Shown: positions 1 through 10,606 of the stretch, piece after piece | How the letters are laid out: every line of letters starts with the position of its first letter | Numbering within the stretch: position 1 is the stretch's first letter | Program-made: the position numbers and the translations under genes | The notes under the pieces: model-generated | Databases searched by the model: none | What the model saw: the letters and a program-made list of their open reading frames with translations, nothing else | What the model was told of the DNA's origin: nothing | Source of the DNA: Acanthaster planci | Lineage: Eukaryota > Echinodermata > Asteroidea > Valvatida > Acanthasteridae | Assembly (NCBI RefSeq): GCF_001949145.1 | Contig: NW_019091486.1 | Location: 107,012-171,011, forward strand | DNA length: 64,000 bases | Direction of reading: 5' to 3'

Positions 1-250
1 ACTGCAAAATTTGATTTCATATTAAAACGACGATAAAAGCAAATGGCGAACAGAGTTGATCTAAAAGTTAATATTACCGATAATATTTGATATCATAGTT
101 CAGAGGTCGTCAAGTATGAACATTTCACCCGTCGCCTAGTTCTTAGCATCTGTGCGTGACTTGTTCAAAGTTACAGTTCATGAGAGAATTCAGACTATCT
201 CTTTTAATTTGGCACGATTAACTAGCTAACAAAACTGAAAAACAGCAAAA

Positions 251-2356
251 CTAAAACAATAAAACAAAACAAAATGGAATCGATACCCCCATACACCTTG
301 CTGTAATTTTTAACCTGCCATCCTGATTGTCGACGACTTCAGCCTGTTGCCATCTGTCAGGGTGTCTTGGTGTGTTTATCATTGCGGTGACATTGTATCC
401 CCCAGTGGTCAGGCGCTTTCCTTCCCAATCCCGTGTCGTCAAAGTCACTGTGTACGGCATGTTTACGACTGCGGTAAGAGGGGGGCATTTGCCCATAATG
501 TTCCCCACTACTTGAGTTGAGTTTGGGTTGAGAGGGTTGACGTTGATAACGAAAGGGGTTTCGGTGGTGGGTTTGCTGTCCACGAAGATGGTGAGGTAAA
601 CCTTGCCAGCAGCTGGTGGGGTGTAGACTAATCGGTAAGTTCCTTGCTCGTCGGTCTCCTCGACCCAAGCTTCGGACTCAGACCGCGATCGGTCTGAGTT
701 GGCTTCTGTGGAGCTTTCCCCTGCTTGGACTTGGTCACGGCCGGGCATGAAGTACCGCGCAGACAAGCTGCTCAACCTTGTTCGACGGGACGATGGCCCC
801 CTGAGTTTGAAAAAGACAACGTGCTCGGCTCCTGCGAAAGCGTCGCTCAAGATGATTTCAACACCAGGATCTTGGTTTTCGGAAACCTGAACAACATCAA
901 CCAGGAACGGGCTCTCTTCAATCGGAACCCTTGACAAGCTGATATTCAGCTGATGCAAGCCGGCCACCAATGGTTTTAACGCCAACTCAAAGCAGTCCCC
1001 ACATATTTCGACACATTTGCATTCTATCCTGCTACCATCCGGTGACTCCAAGTAAGCATGTATCATCCCAAGAAGTCTATCTAGAGATGTGCTGGAGGGA
1101 CCGTCAGCACGAATACGGACTTTGTTAATTTCTCCAACAACCCAGGGTGTCCCACACTTAATCGGGAAGTCGAGTTTCAACGTTTGAATTTGCTCTGGAA
1201 AAACGTTGGAGGCACCGAAATGCCCAAGGCTTGGAATAAGCTCCTCAATCTTGGACAGGACACGGCCATGTCTCTCTGTGAGGATAATGAAAGACTCCCC
1301 AGTCGGACTGAACAGGACAGGCCTCTCCACATCGACTGCAATGAGCTCGTGGAGCCGCGAGATGATTTGTCCCCTTGCCATGAGGAGGTCTACAGGGCTG
1401 CCGGTTTCGCATGCTTTATCGGCAAACTGGCTAGCCGAGTCCATCTGTGCTGCAATTAACTTGGTCTGGCTGTTTTGGTGCTTGAGTTGATTTGTCCTCT
1501 TAAAACACACTTCTGTCAAATCCGCTAGAACGTTCTCTTTTCTGGTCTCGAGCTTGCTTTTCAGGCTATCAAACAGAGAAGAAACAGTAGACGACATTTC
1601 CACCAATAGGTCAGCGGTCTGCTTAATTTCGGTGTCAATGTATCTGGAGATCCCCTCACATTTCACTTTTTTGTCCGCAACAGCACCGGCTAGATTTTTC
1701 AACTCCTCCTTGACAGCCGTTGATTTCCTTTCCAGGTCCAGGACAGAATGGCCGTTGTGGGCCGTTGCAAAGCATACCAAGCACATGGCCCTTTGGCAGC
1801 TCTCTTCGTCGCAGAACATGGACAGGTCTTGCCTGTGCTGCTCGCACTTTAACGTCTGCCTGGGCAGGGGGATGTGTGACCGCTGCTGCAGTTGCTCCAA
1901 CGAGCTGACGATGTGACCCTCAAACATATGCATCGTGCGGTGGGCACGATCGCAGCTCTCACACAGAAAGCAAACGCAGCCAGCGTCAGAGCAGAAACTG
2001 ACCGCTGGGTCCCCATCGACGATGCACGAGCCGCAGCGGAGACCTTCAGGCCTGGTCACATCCACGTTCAGAATACGTTCCAACGGTTTCAACTTCTTGG
2101 CGATGAAGTTGTCTGGAAATTCCCGCACGCCTCCCCTTGGAATGGCTGTATCACGCCGACACAACGGGCACTGGAAATCCACCTCGCCTGGGTTGCGTCG
2201 GGTGAGATTGTCGAGGCAAACCAGACAGAATCCATGCAGACACGGCAGAAATTTTGCAGCCCTGTCAGCATCGTCATACCTCTCACAGCAGATAGGGCAG
2301 GTCAGTATTTCAATAATTTCACCGGTTATTTCAAACAGAGACGCCTGCGTTGCCAT
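251..2356 (-). CDS. TRIM45-like RING/B-box/coiled-coil/filamin-repeat protein (probable E3 ubiquitin ligase), large exon
   Basis: Single open frame of 701 codons read right to left; the start at 2356 has a good context (AGCATGG). In order: a C3HC4 RING at about residues 20-66 (C20, C23, C39, H41, C44, C47, C63, C66), a first B-box about 106-150, a second B-box about 167-212 with C/H ligands (CEQH, CDEESC, CLVC, HNGH), a coiled coil about 215-300, then filamin-type beta repeats (about 385-490, 490-610 with GTYRLVYTPPAAGKVYLTIF, and a third from about 615). RING plus two B-boxes plus coiled coil plus filamin repeats is the TRIM45/TRIM2/3/71 plan; family members are cytosolic ubiquitin ligases. 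No NHL repeats are visible. The third filamin repeat is cut short and the last residues (VSIPFCFVLLF) look like intron read-through: a donor CAAG|GTGTAT lies at 297/296, just before them. The true 3' end is therefore probably a further exon beyond the left edge. Family call sure; exact orthology not. Confidence 0.86.
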   Translation of the reverse strand: MATQASLFEITGEIIEILTCPICCERYDDADRAAKFLPCLHGFCLVCLDNLTRRNPGEVDFQCPLCRRDTAIPRGGVREFPDNFIAKKLKPLERILNVDVTRPEGLRCGSCIVDGDPAVSFCSDAGCVCFLCESCDRAHRTMHMFEGHIVSSLEQLQQRSHIPLPRQTLKCEQHRQDLSMFCDEESCQRAMCLVCFATAHNGHSVLDLERKSTAVKEELKNLAGAVADKKVKCEGISRYIDTEIKQTADLLVEMSSTVSSLFDSLKSKLETRKENVLADLTEVCFKRTNQLKHQNSQTKLIAAQMDSASQFADKACETGSPVDLLMARGQIISRLHELIAVDVERPVLFSPTGESFIILTERHGRVLSKIEELIPSLGHFGASNVFPEQIQTLKLDFPIKCGTPWVVGEINKVRIRADGPSSTSLDRLLGMIHAYLESPDGSRIECKCVEICGDCFELALKPLVAGLHQLNISLSRVPIEESPFLVDVVQVSENQDPGVEIILSDAFAGAEHVVFFKLRGPSSRRTRLSSLSARYFMPGRDQVQAGESSTEANSDRSRSESEAWVEETDEQGTYRLVYTPPAAGKVYLTIFVDSKPTTETPFVINVNPLNPNSTQVVGNIMGKCPPLTAVVNMPYTVTLTTRDWEGKRLTTGGYNVTAMINTPRHPDRWQQAEVVDNQDGRLKITARCMGVSIPFCFVLLF

Positions 2357-3845
2357 GCTTTGACCCTATACAGACGATCCACTAACCTCAAGAACAGCAA
2401 CGCGTCCAAAGTGTCTAACGCCAAACGCTCTGTAAAGATTAGAACCTGGCTGTTTCAAGTTTATTTCTAATGTAATGCCAAGCCCACTACTGCGGGAGAA
2501 GCAAAGTTCAGTAAATTTGAATATCAATACTCAGATACGGATTGACTTTCAAAGCACTAAAAATAACATGGAAAGAATGCAGCAAATAGTCGACGTACTC
2601 TGGGACTTCCACGGGCTTCCCAGGTCACCGACTTGTTTGTCTGGAACATGAAGCTAGTTTAACACTATCTTCCAGGTATTTCCATACATAATTAATCCAG
2701 TGATCTCCACCATTAAGTCAAGTCATTAAAAATAAGTTGCAACGATTACATGTTGTTACGGCAGTTTACTCTGGAACAAAAAAAAATCATTAATGGGAAC
2801 CGTTGTTTGCTATGTGTTATAAATGTTGTCAATTAGCCGTCTTTTATGTTAAACATCTTTAAAGTTGAACATCTGTTGTAATTTGGCTTATTTTGGGGTT
2901 CATGTGAAAAGCGGTTGTCGTGGCTTGTCAGCTACAGAAAAGATAAAAAGGATGGTTAAAATCAGTGATTTTTTTTTAACTCGTCACTTCGGCAGAAGAG
3001 TGTATGTATACTTTTGACCACTATATCCCACAAGTCAAACTTTCAGACGATGGTCAAGTACAATGACAGAATTGCGCGTGGTCATGTAGCTATACCACGG
3101 TTTACTCTATCGGCACCTATAGATCAAGTTTTTCCCATGGTTGGTGAATGGAGACATCGGGTAAAGCTTCAATGGTGGAGTGTGCTTGAAGAGAGGCTGC
3201 AAGCAAAGGTATGCGGCATTTGGTTGGATTCCATTGTTATAGGTCATCTTTGTTTTGTGAGGAGAGTCACACATTTTGAGCCAAGATGGCGACTCCAAAT
3301 CATGCTCACGGGTATACGCACATTCATTATGCAGAACAGATTTCTAACCGTAAATACTTCGCAACCTCGCAGGCTGCTCTACAGATAAATACATCCAGAC
3401 GCCTACTGTACAGAAATGTTACCCATGCATTGCATTGCACAGGTAGTTCACATCTATTTTTTTTTTTACACAGATTCAGAAGGTCGTTGGTTTGGGATGG
3501 CTACCCCTTCTGAATAGGTTTCTCTTGAATTCCGTCTGCGCATGGGCAGCGATAAATTTGTACCATTACGTCAAGACACTGCTTGTGTAGCTTTCACAAC
3601 ACTCGTATCTCGCGCCGTTCACTTGGTGTAAGGCGTTACTCTTGTGCGGACTTTTGCATCGCAGACGAAAAGTTTGCTTTTGAGGGAGCGCCTGTAGGAC
3701 ACCTAGGACAAGAGTTTACTAAAGGCAGTGGATGCCTCTGGTCAAGTGCCGGTCGGAAATACCCAGCATACTTCCAGGTTGACCGATCCCGAGTCTAGCT
3801 TACTTCCTAATACCCGGATCTGACTACGCTTACCCACTCCATAGG
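2357..3845. promoter_or_regulatory. Intergenic region between two head-to-head genes
   Basis: Spacer of 1.5 kb between the TRIM start (minus strand) and the first coding exon of the tyrosine-motif gene (plus strand). It must hold the 5' UTRs and promoters of both genes if the models are right. I see no convincing TATA box or additional exon; short open frames here look like chance. Confidence 0.5.
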
Positions 3846-3891
3846 ATGGCCAATGCTCCAAACGGGAAGAATGTTCTCAGCAAGTTCGAAA
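3846..3891 (+). CDS. First coding exon of ITAM-like tyrosine-motif protein
   Basis: ATG at 3846 opens a 15-codon frame (MANAPNGKNVLSKFE) ending in phase 1 at a strong donor, A|GTAAGT at 3892. The next exon with a matching phase-1 acceptor is at 7533 (or in frame at 7422). There is no signal peptide, so the product is probably cytosolic. The exon is short and was chosen on start codon, donor strength and phase agreement, so the assignment to the downstream exon is inferred. Confidence 0.55.
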
Positions 3892-6800
3892 GTAAGTGCT
3901 GACTTCCACTTTATTTTAAACTGAATAATTTCATGCTGTGGGCTATAAAGGGAGGAGGGACTACGAACAAAGATGCCAATACCATAACACGTTTAGTTCT
4001 CAAAATATATTGCAATGTGTAAACCTGAATAATACTTGGCAGAGGTTAGTCCTCGAGGGCACTTAAAGCTACTCATGCCGGGCATGCGTGTAGAGGCTCA
4101 TTCCTGGGACTCACAACAAGAACCCACAACATAGGAGTACATCGTTATATTCTGTCCTCGGTTTGAAACAGAGACCAATACTAGGATGACTGAAATTAGT
4201 AATAAATCGCCAGATTTCACATCATAAATTCCAGAAAATATATCTTGTTTTAAAAGAAAAAGGATTTAGGACTGGATCGCAATCTATTATTACTCTTCAT
4301 TCATACATTTTGCCGGAATGAAACTGAACGATTGCTTCCCCAAAAGAAAAACATCAAGTCAAAACGGACCTCTCATTTCCGAAAATCTAATATATATGAT
4401 GACCAGTAAACCTTTCTGTATTCATAAGCAGATGAAGAGTTTCGAAATTATTATGCTAGATATTATGCTTTATTTTCACCAATGTATGATTATAACGAGG
4501 GCGCCATTTTGCACAAGGCACTTTTTATCGAAAGGGCATGCATAAGAATAGTGTTTTAAAAATCGTAAACTACACAACAGCAAATGTTTAGTGGTAATGC
4601 TGACCACGGCTTTTGTCCAAATAAGCTATTTAAGAAGAACGCGAAAAGTAAAGTGGAAACTACTCGCAAAAAAAAGAAGATTATACACAGAGCCATGGAG
4701 GCACTCTCGTTCTACCTTAAATTAGGGCCTACACCACGTTTTACATGTTAAATGTAGAAGTTGCCATTAACGTAATATCCAAACTGTTGAATTTTTCCCT
4801 TTTACTTCTACAAAAGAGATCAAGTCATCATAACATGTATACAAAGCTTTACTTTACGTTTCCAAGTCAAAACAAAACCCCATGGTTCTTTGAAAACAGG
4901 TGCCCAAAGTAAGTTTAGCTGGTTGCATTAAATAGATACAACTTAAAGGGAACATTCTACATAAGGGAATACAGAATGAAATGGGGCAGACCAATCCAAA
5001 ATCGTTGTAGGTGGACCGTGCGACGATTCTTGAAATACAACACCTGACCATTTACGTTCAGGCTCCGCCTACTTGATGAAACTGAAAAATCGCTGTGCAA
5101 GTCCCTTTCTGATCGACATAAAACCCACCATCAGTTAATCACAAGCTTCTAAGAGCTGTTTTGTAATTGCCGATAAGTATGGAAATATTTCTCTGGCAGA
5201 CAATGTACAGAGAAGGCTTTATGGAATGAATGTAAATCCAGGGTAGGTGGTACACAATCGTCAACTTTTTGACCAAGAAGAGACGTGTTACTGAATCCCC
5301 GCCCCTTTCGTGGTGAGAAAAACTAAGGCAGATTTCGATGGATTGTAAGCTCCTCAATCGCAAAAATGTAGTCATTAGCAGCGGACAAAATTATGAAAAG
5401 CCGTGGAAATTCGCTTTTGAAGTAAGATTCAGTGGAGCAGGTACACATAGTTTACACCTACATCTGTATCATCACCATAGGGTAGCATACTGTATCACTG
5501 TTTATGCTTACAGGGTGGCCTTATTTGATAACTTACTTTTTTTTTCCTAATACGAGCCCTGTAATTATAATGGTGGCAGCAACCTTCCCCGCTTTGAAGT
5601 TTCTGTCATTCGTCAATTTTTGATCTACGCTATGCTCATCCCCCAATCCCGGGCAGAAATTTATGCCGCTTTTGTTTGGCCAGCGTTATCGAACAGAGAT
5701 CCAAAGTGAACTAAGTAAAAATAAAACCCTAAAAAGAGCAGCCAAAGATATTGTCGTGTTGAATAATCAGACTGGAGTTTCTTAACAGCGAGCTTGATCT
5801 CGTTGTTTACGTCATCTGTTTGTTCGTCATTTTTAAAACCCTCTTGGATATTTTGTTTACTTTCCCCTCTTCTGCAATTGAAAAAGTACACCGAAACTCA
5901 TTTTTCTTAAGAAATTTAACAACAAAACCAGTGTGGTTTGCGATTATGTTTGTGCATAAATTTGTGGTTTAAAAAGTTCTCCCGTCTTGACAATAACATT
6001 TTGCAAAATCGAAACTGTCTTTCTGTGTAGATGCGTTCGTGCATGTCCTTTTCTATTGAGGAAAAAGTGGTTTCCCCAAATCTTCCAAAAGTGTTTTAAC
6101 CCGGACATTCGGAGTTTTGATGATGTTAGAGCCAAAATGTTTCCCACTTCAATAGTAAAAAAAAAATTGAAAGGCGTGAGGTGCGTATGGTATTATTCCT
6201 AGTTGACTTGCAGAGCAACCCACCATGTCAGGAATTTGTACGAAAGTTTTGAGGAGTAAAAGGTAAACGCCCCCGCATCGCTTTGAATGCAATCTGCTGG
6301 TAGGTAAAGAGTATGCTAAACAGGCATGTACGTGCATATGCTGTGCATGCTAATGGTACGATATAACGCTGTAAGCCTTAGAGTGAAAGGTCAAACTATA
6401 TATCTGCCTGTTCGAAGAACCAAATGCATGAACACTTCTAGAGTTGCGGTCCGTTGTCAGAAATATCAAAAGCACCTTAAGTTCAACAGTCTGACATCGA
6501 CTTCTCATAGCTGCCGTAGATCTTTCACGTGTACAGTGACGACGTTGATTCTAAAAGAGCTCAACATTTTTAGCCTTCAGCAGTTTTGGAGTAACTCTTT
6601 GGGGTAATTTTGTGGGCTTATTGTCGATTCGGGTAAATGAGCTTTTGAAATATTAAACCTGGTGTATTTCAGAAAAAAACCTAGGAAAAACGAGCCCTTG
6701 TACAAGTTTCACTTTTCTGTGGTGTCACACTATTGCTGAGAGTGTTATTTCCACATGATATGTTTTGTTAAGGAAATTTTTAATGTACAATTATCGTGCT

Positions 6801-7532
6801 GCTGAATTGATTTAAACTGAAAAAAAAAATAAAAAAATAAAACTATAGTGTTTGCAAATGCATCTTGTTTCGCCATCCTACTCGTCAAATATAACCAATA
6901 CAAGTTTGGGAAAAAATTGATTTAGAGAATACACTGTGAACTGAATTTCTGTTAAAAGAATGGGCTTAAATTCGCTTTTATGACTTCTTGCACCAATCCA
7001 TAGCTCCCCTACCTGTCAATTCTCACTGTCTGGACCAGGTTACCGAATTATCGACAACCTGTTACAGAACTATTGATATTTGGTTTACTGAGAAACAACT
7101 GAAACTATAGTGGTAACTAGTACCGCAGTGGCCTGAGATATTAAACACAGTGAAATGAAACTGTGATTTTTTTAATACAATTTTGCATGCATAAATGTAT
7201 ATACATTTACCGAAACACTCATTTCGAATTTTAACGAAATGCCAGAAAGAAATGTTTTAGAAGAAAAAGGAACATTCCATGTCAAGCCTCTGTGATCTTC
7301 AGACTATGGGCCTCGAGCTGGACCAAGAGAGGGTGCATCGCTGGTTCACGGGCGACTATGGAACGCAAGCATCGCTATAGATAAAGTTAATTAACACCTA
7401 AAACCATCTGGTTCTTTTCAGCCGATGAATGGGCTTCGGTTCGAAGTGGGTATCGCGCTCAGGGCATTCAGGAAAAACAGCTTGTCCTTGTAGTTCATGA
7501 CTGTTTGTCTTTTCAAAATATTTTTCATGCAG
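3892..7532 (+). other. Intron 1 of tyrosine-motif gene
   Basis: About 3.6 kb, AT-rich, with scattered short A/T runs. No internal exon could be supported. A second usable acceptor at 7421 (TTCTTTTCAG) is 111 nt upstream of the preferred one and in the same frame, so a variant with 37 extra residues is possible. A further acceptor-like site near 7279 leads only to frames with early stops. Confidence 0.4.
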
Positions 7533-8163
7533 CTTTGCAACCTGTGGACGGAAAAATCAGCTTCTTTGACCCAGAAACTGGACGGATAATCAAAGTCAAG
7601 ATTGGCAAACCCAAGAAAAGCCGACTTTTCAGCTTTTTCTCGCTGAAAAGGAAATCAAAACCAACCACAGGCGAACAAGCGACAGTAGGAGAAGTTTGTG
7701 GAGCCTATAGTGAAGGGGAGGAGCCTGACTACTACAATGACCAACAGTCTGGCGCTGCCGCACCGTCTGCCATTACCACAGGAGGAGAGCCCTCTCCGAG
7801 TCCAGGAACCATCTGCTGGAGTTGGATGGGGACGATGACTCGTTGCCGCTTGACGAGAAGGGAGATACTGACCAGGACGAGAGCGACTACATGGTCGTGC
7901 CGGAAGAAGTGACACCCGTCGCACCAGTGCCCCCACCCGACAGCCCTTCTGGCTCAGACGGGGACAGTTACGACGATGAGTGCGAGGAGGTGTACCGAGC
8001 GCTGAAGCGCAAGGCTAGCAATGACTACTTGAACGTTGCGCCCCTGAGGGAGCCCTTGTACAGCAAAATCGCTGATGATCGCAGGAGGGCGTCCTGTCCG
8101 ATAAACGACGAACCCGATGACGACACCACGGAGCCCCATGGACATTCTAGCAATGGGTTGTAA
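7533..8163 (+). CDS. Terminal exon of ITAM-like tyrosine-motif protein; reading frame broken once
   Basis: Acceptor TTTTTCATGCAG precedes 7533. The first frame (from 7535) encodes DGKISFFDPETGRIIKVKIG, a basic stretch (KPKKSRLFSFFSLKRKSK) and DYYND. Coding character then moves to the -1 frame somewhere in 7741-7822 and runs to a stop at 8163. The second part is acidic and carries DYMVVP (Tyr codon 7888) followed by three evenly spaced tyrosines: VYRAL (7993), DYLNV (8026) and LYSKI (8059), each pair separated by exactly 33 nt (11 residues), i.e. YxxL-x7-YxxV-x7-YxxI. That fits the ITAM rule YxxL/I-x(6-12)-YxxL/I except for V in the middle motif; YLNV also fits a Grb2-SH2 site (YxN). No transmembrane segment is visible, so a cytosolic adaptor or kinase substrate is likelier than a receptor tail. 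I found no plausible intron to explain the frame change: assembly indel, allelic null or decay are possible. Family not recognised. Confidence 0.62.
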
Positions 8164-8311
8164 GTGATAATTCATAGAAGCCCCCGCTATGTTAAATAGT
8201 ATGGCTCGCCACCCTAATGACTGCAGCGCGTTTGATGAAATACAACAAAAATTGGAACTGTCCGACGAGGATATAGTTCTTGGGGTTCAAAATCAAATAG
8301 AATATGAAACA

Positions 8312-8317
8312 AATAAA
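8312..8317 (+). terminator. Polyadenylation signal AATAAA
   Basis: Canonical AATAAA about 150 nt after the stop at 8163, consistent with the 3' end of the tyrosine-motif gene. Confidence 0.5.
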
Positions 8318-10542
8318 CAAAAGTAACAACGCATGAATCTTTACATTTCATCTTTACAGCAATGATTAACTCAGACAAAATATATGTGGTGTAAATGTAC
8401 AAATTTATTAGGGCCCCATTTGACCACAAATAATATTCTACTTATGTTGGTGGTCTACTGTTTTGCCAATGTTTATTGCGGTTTTGGTTTTAAAGGTGGT
8501 GTACCCCACTGGTAAAATCCCGAAAATCTGACTGCTGTATAATCCTGAAATATCGCACTTGAAAGAAAGTAGGCCTACACAACAGTCTCAATCAGTCTGT
8601 AAAATATCTCCACCCAGAATGCTGTAGTTTTCGAAAAAACACAAATTTTGTTCTTGTCTTTTCATTCATTATGAATGCATTATCATAATCCTACTCGTTT
8701 TGATGTCATGGTCACGAGTCGACTGCTGCTTTCCTGAATGAAGTCTTTCCATGAATCCGCAACGAGGAGGCGCATTACTCCAAGGTGAATTCACTGATTA
8801 GTCCTAGCCTTTGAAAACTGCTCTTTTATAAGGAAAATGAGAACCTGTCATGCTTGTTTCCCCGGCATCCTGACCCCGCAGACGTTGTTCTCTTGTACTA
8901 CGAACGCCCTATAATCCATAGATTTTAACAAGACCTTCGTTTTCAGCTTTAAAAATGCCGCACTGTTTTTCTTGATTTTGCACAAAACAGTTGACTCAAA
9001 CATGGAACAAAGACGTAATTAAGTGAAATGTAAGTTTCAGTGAATATTATTATCAGGAAGCCTTGTGAAATTACGAGAAAAAAAACCCAAAAAACAAAAC
9101 AAAAAAAACAATGGTGTCCATCACCGTTAAGTATGCTGCCGTGTATTTCTTTGGTATTAAAGTCGTCATCACTATCCCTAGACAGGCAATAAAGCTTTCT
9201 ATATGCGAAACATATACATAACTGTTAAAATCAAGAAGAGGTTGGGTTTTTTAGTTGGCAGGTCGTAAAACTCATAGGTATGTCACGTTTTCCCCCGGTA
9301 AACCATTTCATTGCTCTTCAATCAGCTCTTCTCTAATTACCTACCGGTAACTTTGTCATGATTATTCCTTCATTTAACGTTTAACATATCATATAGGCTG
9401 AGTTTATTTAACCAAGATACCGTTTGACATAAGTTCACCGTTCTGAGATATGTACACTCTGTAGATATTTCCATAAGGTTCATTAGCAACGGAAACACAT
9501 TTTGAAAAAAAAAATGACATTACATCAGAACATCATGAACACCAACACGAATGACAATTGTTATGATGCATGTTTTTATCATGTTAATATAAAGGCGTAC
9601 TTTAAAACAAGGAAATTTGTTTTTTTTAAGAGCAAAACAAAACAACAACTGCAATAAGTGTATATAATTAATTTAAAATATAACTGTATTAAAGAAGTTG
9701 AGATAAAGATATTTACTCTGTCCTTTGAATTTTAATATCGGGTACATGGGTCTTCATAAAACGGTTGTGTGAACTGCATGAAAACCCGGAAGAGACAGTG
9801 AAGTCAAATTATTCCCTTCATGCATAATTGAGTGCGAATTAATGGAGCGTGGGGGTCCCTTAAATAGGCAGTCGATCTTGTGGGAAGCCCAGTGTGTTGT
9901 CGACGAAAGGCCGTTAAGGATCCGGTTTGCTGATCGCTGCTCAGGGTACAGACCCAGCAACTGTTCATACGTGTCGGCCTACGTGTACAGAGAGGATTTG
10001 GCCGGCTTAGTCAGGGTTTGTTACTCTCTCTCCAAGGGCCAATTTCGGCGTAGCCGTCGCTGTTACTTAGATGCTTGCTTGTTTGTTTTGGGATTCTTTC
10101 GGTGGATGCTGTCGTGTTGAAAAAAAATCGTTTTGACTCAGGAGGCTTCACTTACAAGACAATCTCTCGAAAACGTAACACATTCAGGGTGGGGTGCCTG
10201 CTTCAGTTTCCGTTTTCCAGTCACTTTATCCTCGTGCAGAAATCGCACCACGTTTCATTTTTCCAGAGTTTAAATCGCAACGGTTTTTCTGAAAGAAAAC
10301 CCGATTTCCCTTGGCACACTCTCCAACTGTCCTGGTGAAAAACAGTGTCGAAACCTGATCAGATTTACGTTTAACCAGCTTTACAAACAAGAAAGAGATT
10401 TAAACGCAAGGTATTCGTCGCGAAGCAGCTTCCGAACCTGTCGGACGAACTCCCGCTTGTCAACTGGCTGTCCGGTTTCGAAAGTGGTGAAGACGTGCCT
10501 CAACAGCCCGCTCTGTGGAGAGTAAAAGCCTAGGGCTTCATA
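8318..10542. other. Intergenic region and upstream flank of the Ig gene
   Basis: About 2.2 kb. The left part is AT-rich with A runs and no gene. From about 9,840 the DNA becomes richer in G+C and less repetitive and probably contains promoter and 5' UTR of the Ig gene starting at 10543. The 92-codon open frame at 9842 has no domain I recognise and is more likely part of this flank than a gene. Confidence 0.4.
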
Positions 10543-10606
10543 ATGGGACTTCGACCGCCGGCGTCTCTGCTTTTTCTTGGTGTTTTACTCTGTGCTTCTT
10601 ACGTTG
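10543..10606 (+). CDS. Ig gene exon 1: signal peptide
   Basis: ATG at 10543 encodes MGLRPPASLLFLGVLLCASY, a textbook signal peptide, then V and the first base of a codon before the strong donor G|GTAAGT at 10607 (phase 1). All downstream Ig-type exons that could follow begin in phase 1. Confidence 0.8.

Noticed and set aside
9842-10120. 92-codon open frame upstream of the Ig gene
   Set aside because: No signal peptide, domain or splice support; lies where promoter/5' UTR is expected.
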